A stretch of DNA of 64,000 bases from Bradyrhizobium sp. ISRA464 (GCF_029910095.1 NZ_CP094526.1:558001-622000), one strand, 5' to 3'; positions 7,586 through 15,762 are shown, numbered from the stretch's first letter. Notes: generated by a model not told the origin, from the letters alone. Made by a program: numbers and translations.

Positions 7586-9010
7586 TCAAATGATACGGAG
7601 TACGGTCATCAGTCCCGACACCTGGTGGTCCGCAACATGACAATGCAGCATCCAGTCCCCGGGATTGTCGGCAACAAACGCAACTTCGACCGTCTCCCTC
7701 GGCGTCACCAGAACGGTATCGGCCCATTGACGATGCGGCTCCGGTGAGCCGTTGCGGCTCAAGATCTGAAAGCTCGAGCCATGCAGATGCATCGGATGCC
7801 ACCAAGCGGTTTCGTTGCGAAATGTCAGGACGCAGCTCCGTCCACGCAGCACAACGAGAGACGGCGGCATGTCGGGGCTTCCATTGCAGACCATCGAGGT
7901 ACCGTTGATGGCCCAGCTTGCACCCCGCCCGATGCCCTCCGTTCCGCCCAGCCCCATCATCGCACCGCCGCCCATCATGCCGCCTTGCAGCCGCAACTCA
8001 TGCCGCTCTGCGGATGCGAGGTCTGGCTCAGGCAGAGGATTGCGGGGGAGTGCAGGTACGGCACCCGGCGGATGCGAGCGGATCGGCGGCATCTCGTCGT
8101 ACGCCAAGTGCGTGAGCCAATAGGAAAGGTCCTGATCGAAGTCGTCGATCACCCGGTATCGCCGCCCGGGCTCGCCTTGCATGTCGAGCACGACGTCCAG
8201 GCGCATGGCAGGGCCAAGAAGGAGCCGGTCTCCCTTCGGTTCGTGCGGCTCGCAGGGTTGCCCGTCGATCGCGACGATGACTGGGCGATGGTCCTCGAAG
8301 CGAAGCGCCATGATGCGTGCCAGCGCGGCGTTGACAAGCCGCAGGCGGATGCGCTCGCCCGCGCGCACGGACACCTCCTCGGAGACAGTTCCGTTGATCG
8401 TCACCGTATTGCCGACACGGCCGGACATGGCGGCTTCCATCGCGTTGCCGAAACCGGCCGCTATCTGCGCGCCCGACGTGAGGCGCCAATCAGAGATCAC
8501 ACAAAGAAGGTCTCGATCGACAGCGACGGGCTCCGCCTCTTCCACGATCAATGCGCCAGCGAGCCCTCGCCCAAGTTGCTTCAGGCTGTCCGCATGCGGA
8601 TGATACCAAAAAGTCCCCGCGTCTGGCGGCGTGAACTCGTAGGTGAACTGCTCGCCCGGTTTGATCGGCGGCTGAGTGAGACCAGGCACTCCGTCCATAG
8701 CATTTGGCAGCCGGATCCCGTGCCAGTGCACAGTAGTCTCCTCTGGCAACTGGTTATGCACGACGATGCGGACGCGCTCGCCCTGCCGTACGCGAATCTC
8801 GGGTCCGGGGATGCGGTCCCCGTAACACCACACATCGGTCGCCGGGTAAGCACGGCCGACCATTCGGGCGCGGCCAGGCGCCGCGGTGAGCTCGACCTGG
8901 TTTATCGAATTTGCGACGGCGCGCACTGCAAGCGGCAGCGCAGTCCCTGCCGCGAGACTTGCGCTCCCCACAAGAAGCGAACGCCGAGTGATTGTCCGAA
9001 CCGCGGACAT
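7586..9010 (-). CDS. Tat-exported multicopper oxidase (CueO/CopA-like)
   Basis: A 474-residue three-domain multicopper oxidase. The start at 9010 gives the Tat signal MSAVRTITRRSLLVGSAS. All four copper-ligand blocks are visible: TVHWHGIRLP and FWYHPHADS in the N-terminal domain, and WHPMHLHGSSF and DWMLHCHVADHQVSGLM near the C-terminus, which supply the T1 Cys, His and Met and the trinuclear site. A Met/Gly-rich insert (GGMMGGGAMMGLGG) precedes the last domain, as in CueO-type cuprous oxidases. The likely role is periplasmic oxidation of Cu(I) to less toxic Cu(II). It follows the small Cys-rich gene at 9141-9530 and precedes DUF411. Confidence 0.93.
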   Translation of the reverse strand: MSAVRTITRRSLLVGSASLAAGTALPLAVRAVANSINQVELTAAPGRARMVGRAYPATDVWCYGDRIPGPEIRVRQGERVRIVVHNQLPEETTVHWHGIRLPNAMDGVPGLTQPPIKPGEQFTYEFTPPDAGTFWYHPHADSLKQLGRGLAGALIVEEAEPVAVDRDLLCVISDWRLTSGAQIAAGFGNAMEAAMSGRVGNTVTINGTVSEEVSVRAGERIRLRLVNAALARIMALRFEDHRPVIVAIDGQPCEPHEPKGDRLLLGPAMRLDVVLDMQGEPGRRYRVIDDFDQDLSYWLTHLAYDEMPPIRSHPPGAVPALPRNPLPEPDLASAERHELRLQGGMMGGGAMMGLGGTEGIGRGASWAINGTSMVCNGSPDMPPSLVVLRGRSCVLTFRNETAWWHPMHLHGSSFQILSRNGSPEPHRQWADTVLVTPRETVEVAFVADNPGDWMLHCHVADHQVSGLMTVLRII

Positions 9011-9140
9011 GTCGGGCCATCCTGTGCGTAGTGCACTGCACCACGACATTCGAGACGGGTGCAACGCATGCCGGAATCGCGCCTGAGACGCCGCAGCGTC
9101 GAACGCGCGTCGAGGTCCGATCGCCCAGAAGCGATCGGCC

Positions 9141-9530
9141 TCAGCTCAGGACAGTAGGCCTAGGAGGATAGGGATCGGGAGGATCGGAGCGGCCGATCAA
9201 GTCCGGCGTAGTCGTCGGAGTCAGTCTTTCGACCAGAACCGAGTAAACAGTTACTGACGCCGACGGCATCGCCATCGCGCCGCAAAAAGCGGAACATGCC
9301 GCCGCAAGGCCCTTTTCGTCGCCAGCACAGCCGTTGCACTTGCCTGGCACGGTGCCTGCGCCCGGCATATCTTTCGATACAGCCATGTCGTGGGACATCG
9401 GAATATCGCTCGCGACCATAACCGACTTGGCGAAAACGCCTGTACCATCGAAGGCGTGCAGGACCAGTCCCACAGCCAAGGCGAGGGCCATCAACAACGC
9501 TGGTATCCGTCGAATCCTCTCAAGCGACAT
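9141..9530 (-). CDS. Small exported Cys/Met-rich protein
   Basis: A 129-residue protein with an N-terminal membrane or signal segment (about 10-33). A central region has several Met and His residues (DIPMSHDMAVSKDMPGAG) and five cysteines in pairs (CNGCAGD and CSAFCGAM). The tail is Pro-rich (PPDPYPPRPTVLS). The composition suggests a periplasmic metal-binding or thiol protein; no family is recognised with confidence. It is the first gene after a GTAACC-N16-CGAC promoter-like site at 9571-9596, about 40 bases upstream of the start, and probably leads the oxidase operon. Confidence 0.65.
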   Translation of the reverse strand: MSLERIRRIPALLMALALAVGLVLHAFDGTGVFAKSVMVASDIPMSHDMAVSKDMPGAGTVPGKCNGCAGDEKGLAAACSAFCGAMAMPSASVTVYSVLVERLTPTTTPDLIGRSDPPDPYPPRPTVLS

Positions 9531-9570
9531 GTCGGCAGACTAACAACTGACAGAGGCTATTGCTAGGGTG

Positions 9571-9596
9571 GTCGGTCGTGAGAATCGGAAGGTTAC
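9571..9596 (-). promoter_or_regulatory. Candidate SigF-type ECF promoter upstream of the Cys-rich gene
   Basis: On the minus strand the sequence reads GTAACC, then exactly 16 bases, then CGAC. This is one base off the GTAACC-N16-CGAA pattern known for Caulobacter SigF-dependent promoters, and two exact matches to that pattern lie nearby, at 12501-12526 and 15227-15252. It sits about 40 bases before the start at 9530. Confidence 0.55.
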
Positions 9597-9672
9597 GGCA
9601 CTCCGCAAGAAATCCCTCCGCTGCATTCTCACGAGTTCGTGACGAGGTTTGGCTTCTTAGACCAAATTGAGG

Positions 9673-10296
9673 TCAAGCGCGATCCTTTACGGCCTCAATA
9701 GTCTTGACGACATCGAGGTAAATGTTTTCCACACGACGTAGTCGGAATCCCGCCTTCTGTACGTTGCCTACGGTATCTCGATTGAGCTCCGGCCCAATCT
9801 TACGCGTGAGCTGTGTCATCAGATCCATCATGACTCCCAAGGGACCGATGGCAGCGCTACGGACGTGCTCCAACATCAGAATTTGCCCGCCCGGCTTCAG
9901 CACGCGGTAAAGCTCCCGCAAGCCCGCAATTGGCTTGGGCACCGAGCAAAACGTGAAGACCGTTACAACCGTATCGAACGTCGCCTCAGGGTAATCCAGA
10001 TTGCAAACATCGGCTTCGCGGAGCTCGATTGATCCTTCATAGCTCGCGGCCTTCAATTTGGCGCGTTCCAGCATCTTGGGGCTGATATCGATCGAGACAA
10101 TATCCGCTCTCGGAGGAAGGAATTTGAAGTCGTTTCCGGTTCCGGCGGCCACATGCAACGTTTTGCCCCGCGCCTTACTCAGCAACTTCCGCTTTTCAGA
10201 TCCGAGGCGTCTGTCATCGACCGCAGAAAAGAAATCATAGGTGCGGCTTGCGCGATCCCATTTGCTTTGTGTCTGAACATCCATTGTCGACTCCAT
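9673..10296 (-). CDS. Class I SAM-dependent methyltransferase (PmtA/UbiE-like)
   Basis: A 207-residue methyltransferase with the Rossmann SAM site LHVAAGTGNDFKFLP (motif I), then VSIDISPKM (acidic end of strand 2), and EADVCNLDYPEATFDTVV. The motif LYRVLKPGGQILMLEH is typical of the UbiE/phospholipid-methyltransferase group. The substrate is not determined; phosphatidylethanolamine or a quinone precursor are the usual ones. The ATG at 10296 overlaps the previous stop as TGATG, while the ATG at 10284 (MDVQTQ) has a GGAG 6 bases upstream, so either may be used. It follows the small membrane protein directly. Confidence 0.8.
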   Translation of the reverse strand: MESTMDVQTQSKWDRASRTYDFFSAVDDRRLGSEKRKLLSKARGKTLHVAAGTGNDFKFLPPRADIVSIDISPKMLERAKLKAASYEGSIELREADVCNLDYPEATFDTVVTVFTFCSVPKPIAGLRELYRVLKPGGQILMLEHVRSAAIGPLGVMMDLMTQLTRKIGPELNRDTVGNVQKAGFRLRRVENIYLDVVKTIEAVKDRA

Positions 10297-10673
10297 CAAT
10301 CGCCAGCTTCAATCATCGTCCCCCTCAAGACGTAATTGTACACCTTCACCGCGATAGTCATCGCGATCCCGAAAATCGCACCGACAGTGATCACGGCGGT
10401 CATGGTTCGCGACCCCGCTGCCATTGAGTCGCGCATCGCGAACAGCATGCCGCCATACATCCCGATCAATGATCCCGGCACCATTGTCTCAACAATACCG
10501 AGCATTGGGGAAAGCATGTATCCGAGTATCAGCGATACGATCGTACCAATGCCCATGCCGATTAGCATCGCCAGCACCATATCGAATCCCGGCGAGACCA
10601 TGACGCGCACGATCACGGCTGTTGCCACGCCGATCACTGCGCCAGCCAGATAGTCTCCGATCTGGAATAGCAT
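10296..10673 (-). CDS. Small polytopic membrane protein
   Basis: A 125-residue protein of about four hydrophobic helices rich in Gly, Met and Ile (for example AGAVIGVATAVIVRVMV, MLIGMGIGTIVSLILGYML and AVITVGAIFGIAMTIAVKV). Start choice: AGGAGGAG lies directly against an ATG at 10679, so the second ATG at 10673, six bases further on, is better spaced. I do not recognise the family. The gene is translationally coupled to the methyltransferase, so the two may act on the same membrane lipid or quinone process. Confidence 0.65.
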   Translation of the reverse strand: MLFQIGDYLAGAVIGVATAVIVRVMVSPGFDMVLAMLIGMGIGTIVSLILGYMLSPMLGIVETMVPGSLIGMYGGMLFAMRDSMAAGSRTMTAVITVGAIFGIAMTIAVKVYNYVLRGTMIEAGD

Positions 10674-10772
10674 GATCATCTCCTCCTAAAGCACGTGCCG
10701 TGGCTACTCCCGCGTTCCGCTCATTGACAACCTGTCCCCGTTCCCGAGCGCGCTCGCCGCGCTTTCTGCAAA

Positions 10773-10967
10773 TCAGTGGGATTTCGGGCCGCCCTGATAA
10801 CGCCAGGCGGGCGCCGCATCGGTTCCAGTCGCAGGGGACAGCGAGGGAGATACGGCAGTGTCATACGCGAAAGCGGAACTCGTTTCGCGCGGCATTCCGA
10901 CAGTGGCGTTGCGCGCAGCTCGCCTCGCACTCGGCCAATAGCTCTTATCCGAAATCGTCGAGCCCGC
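10773..10967 (-). pseudogene. 3' half of a small exported protein gene split by an IS701-family element
   Basis: Reading on the minus strand directly after the CTAG target duplication gives 64 residues beginning AGSTISDKSYWPS and ending APAWRYQGGPKSH before a TGA. The matching 5' half, a signal peptide, lies at 12395-12463 on the far side of the insertion. Removing the element and one CTAG joins the halves in one frame, apart from a TAG codon that is part of the CTAG itself. The Ser-Tyr-Trp and YQGGPK motifs recall small exported proteins frequent in Bradyrhizobium; function unknown. Confidence 0.7.
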
Positions 10968-10971
10968 CTAG

Positions 10972-12394
10972 CATTACAGTTGTAATTTTTGCTTGAGATG
11001 CGCTTTGCGCGCGTTGGCTTGATGAGCCCTGCGCCAGGATGACCATGCGAGGATGTGGGCATGCGGGATGCGCCGCTGGGCGAGCTTCATGGCGATGCGG
11101 CGGATTTCCTGGATCGACCAGCGGATCAAGAACGATGCTTCGGTCGGGGCCGCGGTCGCGTTTTTTTAAGCAATGCTCCGGTGTTGGCCCGATGACGGAT
11201 GACGGCCATCGTGGCGAAGGCAAGCATGACCAGTGAGACATGGCGATGCCAGCCATGCCAGGAGCGGGTTTCGTTGTGATCAAGACCGAGCTCGTTCTTG
11301 GCGGTTTCGAAGCTGTCTTCGATGGCCCAGCGATGGCCTTCCACGGATACCAGCTTCTGCATGGACGTGCCCTTGGGGCACCATGTGGAGAAGAAGGCTA
11401 AGCTGTTGTCGGCAATATTGCGGCGGATCAGAAGACCTCGGGTCCATTCCCCGGCAAGGTCGTCGTTGTATTCGCCGGCGTCGAGATCGGCCAGCTCAAG
11501 ATAGGCCCAGTCGTGCCAGCGCGGACCTTTGGTTCCTTCGCCGGACGGCAGGCGGCGCCAGGCCTTCTTGGGAAGGCTCTGCGCGATCGTAGAGGCAGTG
11601 CCGGCGACAGGCTGCTGCTTGCCCCAGGAATAGAACACGTGATTGGAAGCAACCCCCAGAACATAGCCTTTGCCCGCCTTGCGCAGCAGGGTTTCGATCG
11701 CTCCCGTGCCATACACGCTGTCCGCTGCTACGAACGAGAACGGCACCTTTGCGGCGATCGCGCGAGCGATCATTTGATGCGCGATCCGGGGCTTCGTCGC
11801 AAAGCTCACATCGCTCGGGACATGTGCGGCCTTCAGGCGAGCGGGTTCGTCCGTCCATTCCTTTGGCAGGTAGAGCGCCCGATCGATGAAGGCATGGCCA
11901 TGCCGCGACACATAGGAGGCAAACACTCCGATCTGGCAATTGGTGATCTTGCCCGCCGAGCCAGTGTACTGGCGCGCGACCCCACACGAGGCCTTGCCCT
12001 GTTTCAAAAAGCCGGTCTCATCGATGACCAGAACCGCGTCCTCGTCACCCAGCGTTTCCAGCGCGTACTCACGTACAATATCGCGCAGCGCGTCGGCATC
12101 CCACTGCCCCCGACCCAGAATCGCCTGCTGGCGCCACGGGCCTGGATCGCCAGCCGCTTCCGCCCGCATCCAACCCGTCTTGCGCGGCTCGTTGCCCAAC
12201 AGTCCGTCGAGAAATTGCCCCGCCGAGGCCGCGACCCGCTCTTGCGTAAACAGCGGACGGATGCGTTGCTTGGCATCTCGCAACGACGAAGCCCACAGCG
12301 TCAGCGTATCCTCAACCGACGCGCCACCAATCATCAGATCCCGAATCATGGTCGCCCATAGATTCAGAACCTTCAGGAAGATGCAACTGTAATG
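10972..12394 (-). mobile_element. IS701-family insertion sequence, complete
   Basis: A 1423-bp element. Its ends are inverted repeats starting CATTACAGTTG, 11 bases perfect. It is flanked on both sides by CTAG (10968-10971 and 12395-12398), matching the 4-bp YTAR target duplication of the IS701 family. It contains one transposase gene and appears intact. It has inserted into a small exported-protein gene. Confidence 0.93.
11126..12349 (-). CDS. IS701-family DDE transposase
   Basis: A 407-residue transposase filling the element. The catalytic acidic residues are visible in VLVIDETGFLKQGK (first Asp), FVAADSVYG (second Asp) and AIEDSFETAKNELGLDHNETRSWHGWHRH (Glu, with the Y/W-x-x-W-H pattern typical of this family). 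A DUF4338-like N-terminal part (WASSLRDAKQRIRPLFTQ) and a basic tail (KKTRPRPRPKHRS) complete it. No frameshift is seen, so it may be active. Confidence 0.92.
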   Translation of the reverse strand: MIRDLMIGGASVEDTLTLWASSLRDAKQRIRPLFTQERVAASAGQFLDGLLGNEPRKTGWMRAEAAGDPGPWRQQAILGRGQWDADALRDIVREYALETLGDEDAVLVIDETGFLKQGKASCGVARQYTGSAGKITNCQIGVFASYVSRHGHAFIDRALYLPKEWTDEPARLKAAHVPSDVSFATKPRIAHQMIARAIAAKVPFSFVAADSVYGTGAIETLLRKAGKGYVLGVASNHVFYSWGKQQPVAGTASTIAQSLPKKAWRRLPSGEGTKGPRWHDWAYLELADLDAGEYNDDLAGEWTRGLLIRRNIADNSLAFFSTWCPKGTSMQKLVSVEGHRWAIEDSFETAKNELGLDHNETRSWHGWHRHVSLVMLAFATMAVIRHRANTGALLKKTRPRPRPKHRS

Positions 12395-12463
12395 CTAGGC
12401 GCTTGCAGATACAGCCGTCAGCGGCAATACGAGCGAAATCGTAAGAAGGCGTCTTAAGAACAT
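12395..12463 (-). pseudogene. 5' half (signal peptide) of the IS701-split exported protein gene
   Basis: The ATG at 12463 starts MFLRRLLTISLVLPLTAVSASA, a textbook signal peptide, then a TAG formed inside the CTAG target duplication. The mature part continues at 10967 downwards. A perfect GTAACC-N16-CGAA promoter-like site lies 38 bases upstream. The in-frame TAG would have been present before insertion unless the target base changed, so the gene may already have been broken. Confidence 0.7.
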
Positions 12464-12500
12464 GGTCCGGCTAAGCGCGTGATGCACTTCTGATGATGAG

Positions 12501-12526
12501 TTCGGAGAAAATCGCTGGCCGGTTAC
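12501..12526 (-). promoter_or_regulatory. Candidate SigF-type ECF promoter, exact consensus
   Basis: The minus strand carries GTAACC, 16 bases, CGAA: the exact pattern described for Caulobacter SigF targets. It reads toward the split exported-protein gene (start at 12463), with CGAA 38 bases before the ATG. Confidence 0.7.
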
Positions 12527-12675
12527 CTCACGCTCACGTGAGGCGCGGTTCCGAAATCGCTTACCAACACAGTAGTCGCAGTCCCAACGCACCGCCCGCG
12601 AGCTGTACAAAACTATCGCGCCGTACCAGACCGCAGGAAGGCCAAGGAAAGAGCACGTGCAGCAGCGCTAAAAGG

Positions 12676-12774
12676 CGGCCCGCAATCATGCCGTTCGTCA
12701 TGATGGGTGATCGAGCTTCGGTGACCGTTGCCGCACCTGACGAACTCAAAGAGATTGTCGAAGCGAAGTGCTAA
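12676..12774 (+). pseudogene. Remnant of the cytochrome-associated C-terminal domain
   Basis: The last 32 codons of this frame read RPAIMPFVMMGDRASVTVAAPDELKEIVEAKC. This matches the end of the C-terminal domain of the cytochrome at 465-1169 (MMGDRADVIFAAPDEI) and of the protein at 1313-1744 (MMDDRVTLFFASPAEV). Upstream the similarity continues in another frame (KGG) and then fades, so it is a frameshifted, truncated third copy. It ends at a TAA overlapping the region before the permease. Confidence 0.65.
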
Positions 12775-12836
12775 TCACCGAACCCCTTGGCTCGATGGCC
12801 GTTGTAACGCACGTGAAGCAGGGGAAATCGCCGACG

Positions 12837-13997
12837 ATGGAATCGACCTTTCGCGCGCTCAGTATGGCGTTTGCCATGGGATGGGAAATCCTTTGGCCGC
12901 TGATCCTTGGCTTCACGCTGTCGGGGGTCGTGCAGGCGGTTGTCTCTCATCGGGAAATGGCTCGGCTACTGCCGGATGATCGGCCTCGTTCGACCGCAAC
13001 AGCGCTTGCGCTCGGCGCGGCCTCTTCGTCGTGCTCCTACGCAGCGGTGGCGCTGGCCCGCTCGGTCTTTCGCAAGGGCGCCGATTTCACGGCCGCAATG
13101 GCGTTCGAAATGGCTTCGACTAACCTGGTCCTCGAGCTCAGCATCATCATGCTGGTGTTCCTCGGCTGGCAGTTCATGGCGGCCGAGCTGATCGGCGCGC
13201 CGATCATGGTCGCGCTCTTGGTTCTTCTGTTTCGACGGTTTCTCGGCCGCGATCTTCGCGCGCAGGCAAAGGAGCAGGCGGACAGAGGCATAGCCGGGCG
13301 TATGGAAGGCCATGCTGAGATGGACATGTCGGTCACTGAAGGCGGAAGCCTTTGGCAGCGCATAACCTCGGACCGGGGGCTTACGGCTATCAGCCATTAT
13401 TTTGTGATGGACTGGGTCTCGGTCTGGATGGATATCGTCGGCGGCCTTCTGATCGCTGGAGCGCTCGCTGCCTGGGTTCCGAACGGGTTCTGGCAGTCGT
13501 TCTTCCTGGTGGATCACCCGACGATTGCGAAGATCTGGGGACCGATCATTGGGCCGCTGGTCGCGGTGATCGCGTTCGTTTGCTCCGTTGGAAACATTCC
13601 GCTCGCCGCCGTGCTCTGGAACGGCGGCATCAGCTTCGGCGGCGTGATCGCATTCATCTTCGCCGACCTAATCGTTCTTCCCGTCCTTAACATCTATCGC
13701 AAGTACTACGGATTGAAGATGACGGGATTTCTTTTCGTCACGTTCTATGCAGCCATGGCGATCGCAGCGCTGATTGTAGAAGTAATTTTCGGAGGACTTG
13801 GTCTCGTCCCGCAACAGCACAACGCGCGGGTGGTTGAGGCTTCCCTTAGCTGGAACTACGCGACCTGGCTGAACATCATATTCCTTGCATTTGCAGCCGC
13901 ACTGGTGTGGCGCTTCCTGAAAACAGGTGGGCCCGAGATGCTGCGAATGATGAATGCCCCACCCCGGGATCATCCCCAGAGCCATGCTCACGTGTGA
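12837..13997 (+). CDS. ArsP/DUF318-type permease
   Basis: A polytopic membrane protein of 386 residues from the ATG at 12837 (MESTFRALSMAFAMGWEIL); in-frame codons back to 12768 exist but are unlike the family start. It carries the hallmark ALGAASSSCSYAAVALARSVFRKGADF and FEMASTNLVLEL of permease family PF03773, with about eight to ten helices in two halves and a cytoplasmic loop around residues 150-190. Family members include ArsP, an exporter of trivalent organoarsenicals, and many uncharacterised permeases. The substrate here is not known; its place beside copper and SigF genes suggests a metal or metalloid. A CXC-like Cys pair is absent, but SSCSY is conserved. Confidence 0.85.
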   Translation: MESTFRALSMAFAMGWEILWPLILGFTLSGVVQAVVSHREMARLLPDDRPRSTATALALGAASSSCSYAAVALARSVFRKGADFTAAMAFEMASTNLVLELSIIMLVFLGWQFMAAELIGAPIMVALLVLLFRRFLGRDLRAQAKEQADRGIAGRMEGHAEMDMSVTEGGSLWQRITSDRGLTAISHYFVMDWVSVWMDIVGGLLIAGALAAWVPNGFWQSFFLVDHPTIAKIWGPIIGPLVAVIAFVCSVGNIPLAAVLWNGGISFGGVIAFIFADLIVLPVLNIYRKYYGLKMTGFLFVTFYAAMAIAALIVEVIFGGLGLVPQQHNARVVEASLSWNYATWLNIIFLAFAAALVWRFLKTGGPEMLRMMNAPPRDHPQSHAHV

Positions 13998-14006
13998 TTC
14001 GGGAGC

Positions 14007-14651
14007 TCACCAGCGCAGCAGCTTCGGCCCCAGGAGGGCGCCGATCACAGTGCAAAGCGCGATGGTGAGACCGTACCAGAGCGCGATGAAGGCGAGCGAG
14101 TCGTCAGTGCAATGCAGCGCGTAGACGACCGCGCTGATGCTGCCGGCGGCGAGCCCCGCAAGAGCACCGGCGCGTGTCAAATTTGTCGGCAACGCAAACT
14201 CGCGCATCGCGAAAATGATGGCCGCGAATGGGAAAATTGCGTTTAGCGGGATGCACGAGATACAGAGCAGCCAATGCTCGCCGAAGATCATGGCCTGCCA
14301 TGCGGACGGTGGCGCCAGGACAAGCGTCACCACGAGTACGACAAGCGCGGCAGCAAACGGAAGAACAACCAAAGCCAGCGATACCCGCTGCTCGCCGCCG
14401 GGGTGCGCGACCCTAACCAGATATGCAAGCGAAATGGCAACAAGGGCGCCTGCGAACGCAAACTTCACCGCGAGGAAGATCCAGGCGCGAAGGTCAGATA
14501 TGTCCGTGCGCGGGCCGAACAGCAGCATCATCCCGGCAAGTGCTGCGATGGCGCCAAGGGCGGCGGCGCTCAAGAGCCTACGGGAGACGCCGCGCCAATC
14601 GACCGCGTCAAGGTTCGTGCTCAGCATATCCACGAGATCATCAGTCTTCAT
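14007..14651 (-). CDS. nrsF: NrsF-type membrane anti-sigma factor (DUF1109)
   Basis: A 214-residue protein with a short N-terminal cytoplasmic part (MKTDDLVDMLSTNL, typical of DUF1109/NrsF) and six predicted membrane helices. Cysteines lie in LLCISCIP and ALHCTDDS; in Caulobacter NrsF two conserved cysteines are needed for the response to metals, so these may be the sensors. The ATG overlaps the sigma-factor stop as ATGA, giving one transcript and coupled translation. The expected role is to hold SigF at the membrane until heavy-metal or oxidative stress releases it. Confidence 0.9.
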   Translation of the reverse strand: MKTDDLVDMLSTNLDAVDWRGVSRRLLSAAALGAIAALAGMMLLFGPRTDISDLRAWIFLAVKFAFAGALVAISLAYLVRVAHPGGEQRVSLALVVLPFAAALVVLVVTLVLAPPSAWQAMIFGEHWLLCISCIPLNAIFPFAAIIFAMREFALPTNLTRAGALAGLAAGSISAVVYALHCTDDSLAFIALWYGLTIALCTVIGALLGPKLLRW

Positions 14652-15205
14652 GACCTTCGTCCCTTGGCGACCAAAGCAGCGAGCGCCTTCATTCCCCGGT
14701 GTACGTTCACCTTAACGGCGGGTTCGGATAGTCCCTCGCGCGCTGCGGTTTCCGCCACGCTCAGCCCTTCCAGTTTTACGTGCCGAATTGCCGTCTGGAG
14801 TTTGGACGGCAGCCCGTCCAGCAGTCGGTCGAGATCGAGCGAACTCTCGCTCGCAGTCTGGTCATCGTGAGCAACGATTTCCTTGACATCGTCAATCGAT
14901 ACGTTTCCAGCGGAATTGCGCGTCCTCCTATAGTGATCGATGAGCTTGTAACGCGCGATAGCATACAGCCACGGCGTGAAAGGTTGTGCTGGATCATACG
15001 TGTCTCGACGCGCATGCAACGCCATCAGCGTCTCCTGGACCAGATCCTCGGCATCTGCAGCTCCGCGGGCCGCCTGCGCCAGTTTGGCTTTGTAATAGCC
15101 ACGCAGCAACCGGCTCATTCGCCCAAGTAGCTCGCGGTACGCGCGCTCGTCGCCCCCGAGCGCAGCGATCATGAGACCCTTTAGTTCGGCCTCGACGGAG
15201 CTCAT
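14648..15205 (-). CDS. sigF: ECF sigma factor of the SigF group
   Basis: A 185-residue ECF sigma factor. Region 2 is seen in AEDLVQETLMALHARRDTYDPAQPFTPWLYAIARYKLIDHYRR, and region 4 in LSVAETAAREGLSEPAVKVNVHRGMKAL, a helix-turn-helix that reads the -35 element. It is encoded with its NrsF anti-sigma factor by an ATGA overlap. A GTAACC-N16-CGAA site at 15227-15252 lies 22 bases before its start, so it is probably autoregulated. In Caulobacter the homologous pair responds to chromate, dichromate and cadmium; here the regulon seems to include the copper/thiol cluster. Confidence 0.93.
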   Translation of the reverse strand: MSSVEAELKGLMIAALGGDERAYRELLGRMSRLLRGYYKAKLAQAARGAADAEDLVQETLMALHARRDTYDPAQPFTPWLYAIARYKLIDHYRRTRNSAGNVSIDDVKEIVAHDDQTASESSLDLDRLLDGLPSKLQTAIRHVKLEGLSVAETAAREGLSEPAVKVNVHRGMKALAALVAKGRRS

Positions 15206-15226
15206 ATGGGGTTCCTGTTCTACGCA

Positions 15227-15252
15227 TTCGTAGCCGGGGACGTGCCGGTTAC
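15227..15252 (-). promoter_or_regulatory. sigF: Candidate autoregulatory SigF promoter, exact consensus
   Basis: The minus strand reads GTAACC, 16 bases, CGAA, directly upstream of the sigma factor start at 15205. An exact match to the known SigF pattern at this position is what autoregulation predicts. Confidence 0.75.
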
Positions 15253-15347
15253 AGCAGCAACGAAATTTGTTCTGCGCGCACCCGAAGCGCAGGTGGGGTC
15301 AAAGGCTTTTACCACGACTGCCGGTGCGGTCACGCTGTCGTGAGGGT

Positions 15348-15373
15348 GTAACCGCAAGGCGCTGGCATGCGGA
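15348..15373 (+). promoter_or_regulatory. Candidate SigF-type promoter, one mismatch
   Basis: The plus strand reads GTAACC, 16 bases, CGGA, one base off the consensus -10 CGAA. It points at the small exported gene starting at 15452, about 78 bases away. The pair at 15227-15252 and this site give divergent promoters in the gap between the two genes. Confidence 0.5.
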
Positions 15374-15451
15374 GTCCCCAAGAGTCGCGCACTTTGGAGC
15401 ACACCGGAACGCGCGACGGGAACGCAAAACGCAGGTAAATGGAGCTGTAAA

Positions 15452-15652
15452 ATGACGTGGAGTAATCGAGTAATCGGCGCAGGCATCGGGGCCACTTTGT
15501 TGCTAGCAGGCTCGTTGGCCGCCGCGGAAACCACTTCGCAGCCAACGCCGGAAACCAGCCAACAGCGCTCGGAAGCCCATCCTCAAAGCTCCGGCCAAAC
15601 CAACCGTATGGTCGAGCACTGCACGCAAATGATGGCGAACTGGTCGCAATAG
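15452..15652 (+). CDS. Small exported protein with a C-terminal Cys/Met motif
   Basis: Sixty-six residues. The start has GGAG upstream (GGAGCTGTAAAATG). A signal peptide (about 1-25, ending AGSLAAAE) leads to a short Ser/Thr/Gln/Pro-rich mature region and a C-terminal HCTQMMANW. The His-Cys and paired Met at the end are plausible metal ligands; no family is recognised. It lies divergent from sigF, behind a SigF-like promoter with one mismatch, so it is a likely regulon member. Confidence 0.6.
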   Translation: MTWSNRVIGAGIGATLLLAGSLAAAETTSQPTPETSQQRSEAHPQSSGQTNRMVEHCTQMMANWSQ

Positions 15653-15762
15653 GGCGGCGGCGAAGTTGCGACCTAAGCCGCGGCGCCCTTGCACTCAACC
15701 AAATCACCAGGGCGCAGCCGTCGCATATTCTGCGACCAAAGGACAACGGACGGAGCGAACTA

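Noticed and set aside
7781..9031. 416-codon plus-strand frame opposite the multicopper oxidase
   Set aside because: It is antisense to copper-ligand motifs and has low-complexity composition.
11513..12361. Plus-strand frame inside the IS701-family element
   Set aside because: Antisense shadow of the DDE transposase.
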